NCBI GenBank assembly: GCA_018350325.1
Contig: JAEVLN010000011.1
Coordinates: 2,352,449-2,416,448, forward strand
Direction of reading: 5' to 3'
DNA: 64,000 nt
Origin: Globodera rostochiensis
Lineage: Eukaryota; Nematoda; Chromadorea; Rhabditida; Heteroderidae
The notes under the pieces were generated by a model. It did not search any database. It was not told where the DNA came from and worked only from the letters and a program-made list of their open reading frames with translations. The translations under genes were made by a program, and so were the position numbers. Of the stretch, positions 26,280-38,000 are shown piece after piece (position 1 is the first letter of the stretch; every line of letters starts with the position of its first letter).

Positions 26280-27290
26280 TTACAGAATGCCAATTTTGGG
26301 TAATTTTCTGGCAATGGACGAGTGCCGGGTCGTCGTCCTACGTCTACGCCGTCTTCGTTTGCCGATGACGCCCGGAAATAGTCCAGGCGTCGAGCCGTCC
26401 GGCAGGAACCCGCCCAGGCCCAGCCCCGTGGGGAGGCCGAGCCCGCCCAGTCCGGCACCACCAAGACCGCCAGTGCCAAGGCCACCCAAATTGCCGCCAA
26501 GACCTCCGAGACCACCGCCAAGTCCGCCGAGACCGCCAAGACCACCGCCGAGACCGCCAAGACCACCGCTGAGGCCGCCGAGACCGCCAAGTCCCCCTGG
26601 CGAGGGGGTGGGAAAACATTTTAAGGGTTCTATGTTTCTCGAACTAATTTTTTGAAAACTCAATAAAACTTTTTGAAAATGATAGCATTTCATACACTAA
26701 CCAACGCCCCCCAGCCCCGGGATCAGCCCCGGCGGGCATAGACCTCCACCAAGACCGCCCAGTCCTCCGGTGCCAAGACCGCCGACATTGAAACCCGGAG
26801 GGTAAACACCGCCAGCAGCTCCTCCGCAACCACAGCCACAACCGCAATTGCAACAGTCACAACCACAACCTCCACAACCGCCCCCGCAACCGCTGAGACC
26901 TTAAGAGATGAAATTGACAGATTCTGATCATAAAATGGATTCTGCTGATTTATCAGTTGAGACTGATTTGATCTGTTGATCGCTCAGAAAGCGATGTTAA
27001 CGTCAAGGACTTTTTAAATTCCGGATTTATCTAATTAAATACTGACTCAGGCCGGCCGTGCTGAGTCCGGGTGGGCAAAGGCCGCCGAGCCCACCGGGCA
27101 GGTTAAGCCCCGGAGGGCAAAAGCCGCCCATGCCAACGGATCCGCATCCGCCACACCCGCCTCCGCAACAGCAGTCGCAACAGTCACAGCACCCGGAGAC
27201 AAACGTTGGAAGCAGCGAGATGAGAATGAGGAGGACGAAGGACAGAAGACATCCCGACAATTGGACTCCTGACAATTGGACTCTTGACAA
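26280..27290 (-). CDS. Secreted Gly/Cys-rich low-complexity protein (5' end unresolved)
   Basis: Three minus-strand exons join in frame: about 27290-27040, 26900-26706 and 26605-26280. The first has a strong signal-peptide-like core, CLLSFVLLILISLLPTFVSG, directly followed by CCDCCDCCCGGGCGGCG. The second repeats the cysteine block (CGGGCGGCGCDCCNCGCGCG), and both exons carry CPPGLN/CPPGLI-type turns. The third is (GGLGGLG)n with a basic tail of seven arginines. No in-frame ATG precedes the signal sequence before a stop, so a short first exon probably lies further up. The product is likely secreted, structural or cuticle/eggshell-like, or a gland secretion. No domain is recognised and the function is unknown. 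Confidence 0.65.
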
Positions 27291-27296
27291 TTGGAC
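27246..27296. repeat. Three tandem 15-bp units
   Basis: Three copies of a unit close to gacaattggactcct run across the 5' edge of the Gly/Cys-rich gene (gacaattggactcct, gacaattggactctt, gacaattggacccca). Read on the minus strand they encode repeats of VQLSG/VQLSR. Confidence 0.7.
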
Positions 27297-27853
27297 CCCA
27301 AAAAACGATTATTTAGTCAATTGGCTAGTGGACACCAGAATTCGGGTTTACAGTGTTCGATCTGTACATGTTTTTCATAGCGTTTGAGCTGTACGTGTGT
27401 ACATATGTTTTTTGTTAGGATTTTTGGTGCCCAATTGTCCGGCCACAAATGGACAAACTTTGTAAATGAGATGAGTTTGTGTTGTTTTGGTGCCATAGAA
27501 TTAGAAACATTTTTGATGAATGCTTTGGAGGAATTGATCAGTCCATTGGGAATAATGTTGCAAAAAGTGATTCTTCAGCCGCCCCACATCCATTTGATTG
27601 CCCGGCGTTGGTCTTTGACTGTTTCGTCGCCGCTTATTTACCCTCGTCCGTGGCCATTGTGCTCACTCTTGACTGTTGATCATCACTCTCGACGTTGATC
27701 AAAGGACGAATCATCAACACAATGGGCAGCAGCTGATCGGCGGGCAGAACGAGAGATCGGAGACCGGATGTGACCGTTAAGGCTGCGCGGTGTGGCCGCC
27801 AGCACCCTCACGAAATTGGACCAGTTTCTGGTCACGTCTCCAACCTCCCCGCC

Positions 27854-28165
27854 TTGGACCAGTACACCCCCCTCCCCCCAACCCTCCCCTCCTCTACACA
27901 AATTGGACCAGTACACCTCCCCCCTCCCCTCCTCTACACAAATTGGACCGGTACACCCCCCCTCCTCCCCTCCTCTACACAAATTGGACCAGTACACCCC
28001 CCCCCTCCCCTCCTCTACACAAATTGGACCAGTACACGCCCCCCCTCCCCTCCTCTACACAAATTGGACCAGTACACGCCCCCCCTCCCCTCCTCTAACA
28101 AATTGGACCAGTACACCCCCCCCCCCTCCCCTCTTCACCAAAACCAGTACACCCCCCCCCCTTCC
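27854..28165. repeat. Tandem repeat, about 40-bp unit
   Basis: About seven copies of a unit with ttggaccagtacacc followed by a C-rich stretch and tcctctacacaaa. Starts of ttggacc fall at about 27854, 27903, 27943, 27984, 28024, 28064 and 28103, so the period is 39-41 bp after the first unit. A degraded eighth copy follows. Not coding. Confidence 0.85.
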
Positions 28166-29252
28166 CCCCCTCTTTCCTCTGGACCTCCAATTTGTACTCA
28201 TTTGTTTCACTTCAATTTGCACTTTGTCTCAACTCCTTCTTTTTCTTCATTAAGACTTCTCTCATAGAGTATTGTTTTTGCGGTGGCCGGCAGAACGGAA
28301 AATGCCAAAATGTGAATCAAATGATGGAAAGGAGAAAAAAATGCACTTTTGAGGCAGGCTTCCCACTGGCAGTAGATGAAGCAGAGTTAATTAGGGGTGT
28401 TGGTTTGTCCAGTTCAAATTTAATGAGGTTTCCTTGGCGATGGATTCGGTTGGCGTTGTGGTGGGTGGTGGGAGATGACAAATCCGCTCGTGCCCGCCAA
28501 TTTCCGCCGCCGCGAAACGCCATTTGTGCGCGACGATGGATGGGTTTGGTAGGTTTTGGACGGTCGCAGATGTTTCAGATGGGAGTGATGTTTTCGGGGA
28601 CGGGGATCCATATTCGGGGATTGGAGCCCCCGCACGGTTGCCGCCGTGTTTCCGGGCTATTCTGCACTCCCTAAATCTATTTAATTTCAAGAAATTTAAA
28701 ACCCGTTTTCGGAATTACTTTTTTTGTCAAGGACTTCCCACTAAACATTTTTTGAGATTGATTTTGGACGGGACGACTCAGATTCATACAGTCAGCAGTT
28801 GGGAGTTGGCGTGGCGGGTCCCGCCGCCGTCCCCCCCCCACCCACCCCAATTCGCATGCCCAGCTGAAGACACTCATCCCATTCGACCATCCCGTCCTTT
28901 CATCCATTCTCTCAGTTTTCATCCCTTCGGAGGAGGGGAGCAGGACGGACGACATGTCATCGTCGTGGCTTCCCTTCCCCTTCCTTCATTTCATTCCACT
29001 TCTTTTTCTTCTTACCCTCCTCCATCGATGGATGCATGGATGAGAGGAATGCATACATGGGACGGCGGGGGACGGACAGTGGGCAGGGGGGGGGGGAGGA
29101 AATTGCTGCAGGGGCAAAGGCCCCTTCCGCCTCGGGGGCTCCTACGCTCCCTCCCTTACCCAGTCAGTCCATTTGAGGCTGAGGGGCTCCTTCGCCCTCA
29201 ATTCTGTGTTGCCCGACCCTTTCCCGGCACACAAATGAGGACGGGCGGGTGG

Positions 29253-29298
<46 letters not shown>

Positions 29299-31211
29299 GG
29301 TGCTTGTTTGTGCCGTTTCTTCAACATTAGCCTTCCCCTCCCCCAGTTGGGCTTCTCGTCTCATAATCTCAAAGCTTCTTTTCTTGTGCCATTTGGCCTC
29401 TTTTCTTCCTTTCATTGTCTCCCTTCTTTTCTTTTTCGCCCTGTCTCACTCTCTAATTGCCCCAGTCACTCTTCCACTTCTTCTCTCTTCTCTTCCTTCC
29501 ATGACTCTTTTCCTTTTTTGTGCCATTCTTTCTCTTTCATCCCCTCGCCCTCCTCAACCATTCCGCAATTTCGTGTGCCGTCGGCATGGCAACCACCCAA
29601 ATCGGGGCGGGCGGAGTGGCAGCTGCGCTCTCGACTCCCCGCCCCTCAGGCCTGTTCTCGCCCTAGGCCATTCTGCTTGATTCCCTTCTTCTTCAGCCTC
29701 TCTGTGCCGTCCCGGCACGGGACGGGACGGGACACAGCTGTGCAAAGCGCACACCCGGCCCTCCCCGTGCCCACTAAAGGCTCCCACTGTCCATTCCCAA
29801 AGCCTTTGCACACGTCTCCCACAGGTTTCCCCTACCGTCAACCATCGATTATCCGGCAAATTCCCACAAAAATGCGGCACGGCATGGGAACTTAGCCCCG
29901 CCAAGTCCACTAACACAGACTTCACCGGTAGAGCTTCTCAATCCCCCGCCAAAGCGCCTCGGCGGCCGGCTGTCGGCGATGCTTTGCCACTCACTGCTTC
30001 TCCGTCGGCACTAAATTTCCATTAGGGGCCCTCCGGCACTTTCCAAAGGGATCTTCCTCCCCCGCCCCCCCTCACCCCCCCCCCAACACTCCGTCCACTA
30101 ATTCGGCGCTGCCCTCTGAAAATGCTGTGCCCAACAGCGCTCGTCGAGACTCTCGTCGACAAGTGTCCGTCCCGTCCACCCATTCGGAATCCCATTTTGA
30201 AGTCGACCCCCTCCCCTTTTCCCCCCTCCCCTCCCCTCCCCTCCTCCGATAAATTGCCTCAAATTTTGCGCTCAAATTTATTCGGGACCATTCCCATCCC
30301 TCCAAAATGCCCGGCCATCGCCACAAATCCATTATTGGCCATATAATACTCCCCCCCCCCAAATTGCCGGCCAAACGGAGTGTCGTTGCAATTCGCTTTC
30401 ACCAGTGACTTTGGTGTTAGCCAATGCGACTAAGGCACGCGGTGAATGCCAATTGCGACTTCCTTCGCACACGAAAACATTTTTGCTGCGAACGAAATGA
30501 CTTTTTATATAATTCTGCCTCATTATTTGTTAGAAAGCATTTCATTTAGTCACTCAAAAAGCTTCATACTTTTGAAGAAAAATACGTAAGTTTTGTGGCT
30601 TTGAGGGGGGGGGGGCTTACGTAATTCGATTAGCCATTCATTCATTCATTCATTGATCATATCGAATTTCTGCTGCGAGGCCAGAGGAAGTCGGTCAATG
30701 GATGTTAAAAGTTGAAAGAGTTCTTTTTGATTTAATTGAATTTGAAGGGTTGGCGGGTGCCGAATGAATGGAATGATTTGAGTTGAAAAGTCCTCCAATT
30801 TTCAGGCATTTCTTTGCTGCCACCGACCGATTGACGGATGAAAGGGCCGCCGCCGCCGCCAATCGAACAGCGAATGAATTGAATTGAATGCCAACAAAAT
30901 TATGAAAGAAAAGCTTTTAGAGAATAAATAAATTAATTTGGATATTTAAATGCCCTCATAAATCCATTCACTTTCATTTTATGCCAACATTTGTAATTAC
31001 CCAATCCAACCTCCAGTGCCATTTTCTGATTGATTTTGCCATTTCATTAGAAAATATAAATGATTTCTCAATTCTCTTCAATTTTTATAATAAAATGTGC
31101 ATTCATTTTTTCTAATCATAAAAACCGAATTTAAACTAAATAAATCAAATCAAAACAAAACAAAACAAATTCTCCTATAAAAAAGCAGCCGCCGTTTTTT
31201 TGAAAAAAAAA
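28166..31211. other. 3 kb C/T-rich and homopolymer-rich intergenic region
   Basis: No gene recognised. The region holds C-rich runs at 28820 and 30060-30090, a run of 44 G residues at about 29254-29297, a C/T-rich stretch at 29330-29560, an attc tetranucleotide run near 30640 and AT-rich sequence from 30890. Open frames through the G run and the C/T-rich stretch are compositional artefacts. The 3' end should contain the promoter of the gene starting at 31212. Confidence 0.5.
29254..29297 (+). repeat. Poly-G tract, 44 bases
   Basis: An uninterrupted G homopolymer, the longest of many G or C runs in the window. It is able to form G-quadruplex structures. The exact length may be affected by sequencing. 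Confidence 0.85.
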
Positions 31212-33836
31212 ATGTATTATAAAAGTCATCGGATCGGTTCAAAGACTTTTTTGCTGCTTTTGGCACTGATCACTTTCAATGGCAAGTGCATAATAAATAA
31301 TAAGAAAGATTTGGCCGAATGTTTGCCCTATCTTTTTATTGCAGCAATTTTGGTGATCAAAGCGCAGGACGAAAGTGACGAGGGCGGAGGAGAAAGCGCC
31401 GGCGGCGATGCGAGTCCGGAAGCCGGAGGCGACACGGACGGCGAAGGTAATGAAACGGCGAGGTCAACGCCAATAACTTCGCCTCAAATTGATCAATGGG
31501 TCAAATAATCATTTTTGGACCATTACAAACTAAAGATCGGACAAAACTTAATCCGAAAATTCTAAAAATGCTCAATCGGTCGGGGGCCGCGCTCCAAGAA
31601 TTTAAACTGCTTGAATTTATAGGCAGTGCGGATAATGCGGAAGAGCATAACAATAATAATGAGAGCGCTGGCGAAGGAGAATCGGGACAGAATGAGGAGC
31701 ATCAGCAGGAGGGCAGTGAGGAGGAGCCGGACCAACAGCAACATTCGGATGATGAAGAATCGGCAGAAGAGGGAGGAGGAAAAGGAGGAGCTGGAGGAGG
31801 AAAAGGAGGAGATGGAGGTGGAAAAGGAGGTGCTGGAGCAGGAAAAGGAGGAGCTGGAGGAGGAAAAGGAGGAGCTGGAGCAGGAAAAGGAGGAGCTGGA
31901 GGAGGAAAAGGAGGTGGAAAAGGAGGAGCTGGAGGAGGGAAAGGAGGAGCTGGAGGAGGAAAAGGAGGAGTTCCTGGAGCAGGTTTGGTTTTGTCTTAAC
32001 TTGGCGGTAATTGGTCGCCGGTGATTGTCGGATTCGAGGACTTTTTCGAGTTCCAGGAACTGGAACTGCAGGACAACCGAACACGGCGGGGCAACCGGGC
32101 CAGCTGCCCGGAGGACAACCCGCGAACCCCATCCCCCCAGGGGGTATTCAGCCGCAAACGGGTGGAATCCAACCTGCTCAACTTCCTGGAGGTGGTCAAC
32201 AACTTCCGTCCCCCTATCCGTCGCCATACCCGGCGTCAAATGCTGGACAGTACCCGTCTTATCCTGTCGGAGGACAAGGACAACAACCGTCTCCATCGTC
32301 CTTCTACCCGAACCCGGCCTATCCGTCCTCTTCTTCCGACACATATTATCCTCCAAATCCTTCCCCATATTATCCGGACACTCGGCAGCCTTATGAGCCC
32401 TATCAGCCGACATATGAAAGCGGTGGTGATGGCTTCAGGTCGTAAAGAATATTTTTTTATTTAAACAAAAATTTATCGAAGCGATTATTCTAGCTCCAAA
32501 TATCGAATACATCTGGTCCGGTAAAATGGTCCTAAACTTGACAACTTACCAATCGTCCGCTTTCGATTCCATTTAACTATGTAACTTTCTTTCTTTGTTG
32601 TTCACTCACTGATCAGTTTCGCCACTCTCTGACTTTTCTCTTTCTCTACTTTACTTCTTATCTCTTACATTAGCAAAAATTGTTGCGATCGGATTTTTTG
32701 ATAATTGATTTTGATCACCGAACAGGCAAAATCGTCCGTTAGATGATCGTGACTTTTTTGACGACAATTTCGGTTTTGGCAGCGCCTCTGGCTTAGACCG
32801 ATCACTTCCTTCGGTGATCAACGGCGACAATTTTGACCCGGGGCATCCCCAGGGGCGACTGATGGCCGGTGCCACATTTGTGGCGCCTGAGGAACAAAGT
32901 CACCTCCCTCCGGTGCTTTACGGTGCCAGATTCAGACGATTCGCTGCCGGGGGTGAAATGCCGACAAATCCGTATGCTTTTTTGGACTCGGAAAGTGCCG
33001 GACATAAGCAAGACCCAAACAGACGAAACGGAGGCAGACGCACCAAACGCCGGACAATGTTGTGCTTTGTGCCGTCGCCCGGCACTCGGCAAAACGGGCA
33101 AGTCAAAAATTTGGTGGAAAAATTGTTTTTACAACGAATTCCTTTAAGGAACATGGACTTTTGGCGTTACAATCTGCTCAAATACAGCCCTAATCAGTTC
33201 CAACGTCACTTCCCCTACAGGTGGGCGTGTCGAAACTCTTTTTGGGTAAAATAATTTGCTATAAACAATTTACCTAAATAATTTTTGGTCCTAAAAATGT
33301 AAACTTTTACAGCTTCAGAACGAACGGCGAAATTCACGGACAAGAAGGCGCGTGGGGAAGGCGAAAACGGCGTCAAATGGACTTCCCCGAGGGGTCCGGC
33401 TCCTTTCCGGAATATCGCCGCCACTCCAATTATGGCGGGTAAATCAAAAACCAAAATGTTAGCACGCCATTTGCTGATCAGAAAACCACGGCTGGTGCTG
33501 CACCATTTCATTTCAACCAAACAAAAAGGCACTGGTCAAACCGCTTCAACTTAATGGAAATTTCCCCCAATTTGGACCCCCCCCCCGGCTAGAATCCCCT
33601 GAGTTTAATTAGGGGCGGCTGGCTCAATGTATACTGGATGTGATCAGAAACAAAAGCATTGTCTAAATATGTTAAGATTTGACAACGGCGGGCACGGCGG
33701 TGGAGGCAATAATCCGTCGTTGATCTGTCAGCCGATTGACGACAATGGCTACGGTGGCGGTGGCGAAAGAGGCGCACCGATTAGTGAACCAATTGGAAGA
33801 GGAGGACACCTGCCAAGGAGAGATGATCACTACTGA
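31212..33836 (+). CDS. Secreted low-complexity Gly-Lys / Pro-Gln-Gly protein
   Basis: Six exons join in phase: 31212-31446, 31623-31982, 32057-32438, 32726-33220, 33313-33438, 33677-33836, giving 585 residues. The N-terminus has hydrophobic segments (TFLLLLALITF, then LPYLFIAAILVI) compatible with a signal sequence. An acidic Gly/Glu/Asp region follows, then a block of GGGKGGA/GAGKGGA repeats, a Pro/Gln/Gly/Tyr-rich block (GQPGQLPGGQPANPIPPGG, then PSPYPSPYPAS), and a C-terminal part with basic clusters (GRRTKRRTM, GRRKRRQM) that resemble proprotein-convertase sites, and a glycine-rich end. An internal acceptor-like site at 31344 was not used because it breaks the frame. No known domain. A role in cuticle, eggshell or gland secretion is only a guess. 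Confidence 0.75.
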
Positions 33837-35078
33837 TCAGAGTCACTGGCAATGGCACAAAAGAGCATGGAACGTTCGATCACTCAAACATCGGCACACT
33901 CTCTTCCTCCTCTATTATCGTAGAATTCGATAAACGAGAGGTCTAGATTGTGTGGATGGAATTGATCGGAGGCTTCTTCTTTGGCTTAAAAGCGAGTCGA
34001 AACTTTCGAAGGTTTATGAATAAACTGTCCAATCTTCGCATAAACACCGCGAACACTAATCAACGTGAATGAATGAATAAATGGACGGAGAGAAAGTCGA
34101 ATTGTTTGCGGATGATAAAAGGAGTCGGGGAAAGGTCGAAACGATTAGCGCATTAAATGTTTATTATTGGGGGGACCAATCAGCGCCGCCGGCGGTGGGA
34201 GGCCGCGTCCGCCTTCAATTTTGTGCCCGAATTGATTGGCTCTTTGGCCTTTACATTTACGCACTTTCCGGCATTTTTGCTTTTCGACTTTACCCCAAAA
34301 ATAAATTTAGCACAGAAAAATTCTGTCGCGAACTTCCGAATAAAATTATTGGCCCTGGACAATCCAAATAAATTTAAAAAACAATTTTTGGAGGGATTCA
34401 AAAAATCTTTGCTTCTTGCATTTGATTCAGTCTTGACCGCGGCAAACAGATCTTGATTATTTAAAAAAAGGACAATAAAATTTTGTAAAAACCGATTCAA
34501 AAGCATTCGAATCGTGCCCAAGCGGTATTTTGAATCGCTTTCCGATTGTTTAAAATTGTGGCCTTTTATATGTTAAATGTTGTGGTGATTTACGACGAGT
34601 TTTGAGCCGCTGAGTTTCGTCCTGCACTGATTTGACGCTGGACATGAACATTCTTCGAACATAAAACATCAATCAATTGGCCTTATCAGCCCTCCCCCCC
34701 CCATTTTTGTGCCCATTGGCTCCGTTTAATCAGCCTAAAATTATTATTATCAGCGCCTCCCCCCCAACATTAAACTCCAAACCCCACATTTTGCTTTTCA
34801 AAACATTCGCCAAAAGAGAGGAGGGCGGCAACTCATCCCCCAAAGGGACGAACGGACGGCCTTATCACTTATTCAGTCAGTCCCTCCCCCCCCCCCGTCC
34901 ATTGATTCCCCCCCCCCCCAATTCAAAACTTTATTTATCTCAATGCGACCTTTAATTAATAAAACTTAAGAAACTTTGAGTCCGTTCATTTGGTCTTTGT
35001 CGGCAACTCCTGAAGTCCAACCGACGACCTTTTCAAAAGCATTCACTCCGATCGATCGATCACTTTTCCCCCCTTAAA
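33837..35078. other. Intergenic region upstream of OATP gene
   Basis: No conserved exon recognised. C-rich runs occur at 34690-34700, 34758-34765 and 34880-34920. Two short blocks containing ggccttatca recur at about 34679 and 34858. Confidence 0.45.
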
Positions 35079-38000
35079 ATGGTTACTGTTGATCGTGTGG
35101 TGCTGTGCTTTTTTGTACTCTTCCTCAGCGTCTATTTCCTCGAATCCATCGGCGGCTTTTATATGACAAGGTGTGTTTTGGAAATGATCAGATGCGAATG
35201 AAAGTGTCAACGGAAAGAATTTTAAATGCTCTGAGCCCCCGAGGCGTTCCATTCAAAAAGACTAATTAAACGATCGGTCCCGAAATCGTTTAAAGAATCA
35301 AATACGCACTGATTTGTCCACCCAAACCGGGACGGGTGAAGATCGACTCGTTATTCAAAGCCGTAGCTCAAAACAAAGGAAAAAAAATTTACGAAGCCCG
35401 GGGGTTATAAGCCCAAACCCGAAGCTTCAAAGCTCAAAGCCAAAGTTTCGCGCATCCCTGATCACCAAAGAGCGTCCAAATTTTAGCGCAATTGTCTCCA
35501 TAGAGAAACAATTTCAAATCCCGAGCAAAATCTCCGGAATGATGGTCTCCGCCGGTGATTTTGGCTACATTCCTTCGTAAGTTCGATCTTTTTAAAAAGT
35601 ATTTCTGTTTTTTTTCTCAATTATTTTGCAGTGTTGTGTTTGTGTCTTATTTGGGCAGCAAGGTCAGTCCGTTAAACGTTTGAATTGGCGCCCGTCAAAA
35701 TGCTTTATGTCCCCTTAGGGAAATCGTGCCCGTTGGATCGGCGGTGGCTGCACTCTGATCGCAATTGCCAACATTTTGATCAGTTCCTCCAATTTTGTAT
35801 TCACTGGAACAGAGGTGCATTTGGGGATTAACCAACATGTCATGTATAAATCTAAGTTCATGTACAATTAGGTGAAGCTGAACACGTCCACCGTGTCGAC
35901 ATCGCTCGAAAGGGACATCCATCGGCTGCCTCCAAATTTAACATTGGCACACTTTTTGGCCGAAATCGCTTCCCCTGACAAGCGACGACAAATTCGCCAC
36001 AGGGTATTTTACGATTTACAAAATTAAATTGTCTTTAATTAGCTCGAACAACTGGACATCCCCTCGGGCGATGAGGGTCGTGAATTTGAATGGCTCGCCG
36101 AATTAGGCCATTGCTTTTCCTATGGCAAATCATCGCCCGTCGATGACGTCACGTGCGATGCTCTCTATGTGAGTAAGTGTTTGTTAGACAATGTTTTTGA
36201 AAATTTTAAAAAGTTCATTTATCAGAATTTCTAAAATCAAATTCTCTGAAAAATATGAGAAAAATGGGCAATTGGCTTTCCCCTTCAGCGCTTTTTGCAC
36301 AAACACAACGCTCCGAGTCAATCCGAAGTAGCCAATTGGCGACTGCTCAGTGCAAGTTCGTATGCGTATTGCGATGACTCCATGAACTCGCTGAGAACGA
36401 TGGTAAATAAAACGTCCAAATTGAGAAAAGACTTGAGGATCGATCTAAGATTTCGATCAAAATCTCGATCGGTCCGATCTCCAGTCCAAATAATTTGATA
36501 TATTCGCCCATCAGATAAAATTGGAAAAATGATCAGAAAAGCATTGCAGATCGATGTAAAGCGTTGTGATCAGCAGCTGTCCAGCGTGGCGCCCACCGCC
36601 ACAATTTTTCTCGGCCTGCTCATTTTGGGCATCGGCCGCACAATGCCATTCTCTCTCGGCCTTCCGTTAATCGACGACAACGTGCGCAAAAACAATTTGC
36701 CACTTTACTTCGGTTAATAAAAATAGTTTTAAAGCTTAAAATTATAATTTTCCCATTCAGCCGGAATGTTTTGCATTCGAATAATGGGGCCAATGTTGGG
36801 CTTTCTGCTCGGCTCCTTCTTCAACAAACATTACTACACGTTGGGCAAAGGTGCTTCTTATGACAAACGCACTTTGGCAACATTAAACTGCAAAAATTTC
36901 AATTCAAAATATTAATTATATTTTTTAAATGGAAATTCCAAAACTCATAAATATTTATGTAGTGATTAATTCAATCGTTAACATTTGTTTTCTTAAAAGT
37001 GCCCTACGGGATGAATCCCAAAGATCCGATGTGGATCGGACGTTGGTGGGCCGGCTTTTTGCTGATCGGTTCTGCGCTTTTGTTGCCTTCGTTGGCACTG
37101 TTTTTCTTTCGCAATCCAAAGGCTTCATCGGCTGCTGCAGAAACGGGGGAAAAGGACGACGAAGGCCAACAGAAGCAGCAGCGCCCGCGGGGATTGGCGT
37201 TGGTTGACCGGCATTTGGAAAAGGGCGAGGACGGCGAGGTTGGCACTGCCATTAAAAAATTGATTTAAAAAACTAAACTTCAAAAGTTAATTGATTTTAA
37301 TCATCAGAACGAATCAAAAAAACAGAATATCCAACCCCTCAGGCGATTGTGCCAAAGGGCGTCCTCGCCAAAGGCGCCGACTTTTTCCAAACGATGTCCA
37401 CCGTTATAAAACAACCGATCTACCGATGGTCTATGGCTGGTCGCATCATCGACGTTTTCGCCTTCAAAGTATTCCATTTTAACCGGCAGTATCGGAAGCA
37501 TTTTTTTGTCAACAATTTTTATTTTTTTAGAATTGTTAAAATATTTTAATTCCGAAACCTCCTGCTGTACATTTCATCTTAACATTTAAGGGCTTTCACA
37601 TCTTCATGCCGAAGTATTTGGAGTTGCAGTTCGGCATTCCCCAATATGAAGTTAATCGACTTATGGGTTTGTCTGAAGCAAAACAATTATGCTTTCCCGA
37701 CACAAATTTGTTCAAATGGCATTCATTTAGCGGTGATCGGAGTGTCGGCATTTGCCATCGGTGTTATGTTGGGCAGTGTGGTGATGCGAATAGCAAAACT
37801 GCAGGGACGAAAAGCGGCCGCTTGGGTAGGGCGATCAAAACGCTTTGTTCAATGATCAGACTTCGATCTGATTGTTCGATAGTTTCAGATCAGATCAAAT
37901 CATTTTTGGGTCGGGATCACCCAATACAAACTCTGATCGGTCCATTGTCCAATCACAAAAGAAAATGCCATTTTTATTCAGGTCGCACTGACGGGTTGCA

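Noticed and set aside
26167..26655. Plus-strand Pro/Arg-rich frame
   Set aside because: Antisense of the Gly-Leu repeats of the secreted Gly/Cys-rich gene, which has the signal peptide and in-phase splicing.
27683..28267. Proline-rich frames across the 40-bp tandem array
   Set aside because: The repeat period is not a fixed multiple of three and all three frames are open by composition alone.
28524..29895. Reading frames of 140-270 codons through the poly-G and C/T-rich region
   Set aside because: Composition is driven by homopolymer and C/T bias; they overlap in several frames and show no conserved motif.
31562..32413. Minus-strand serine/phenylalanine-rich frame of 283 codons
   Set aside because: It is the antisense shadow of the GGGKGGA and Pro-Gln-Gly blocks of the supported six-exon plus-strand gene.
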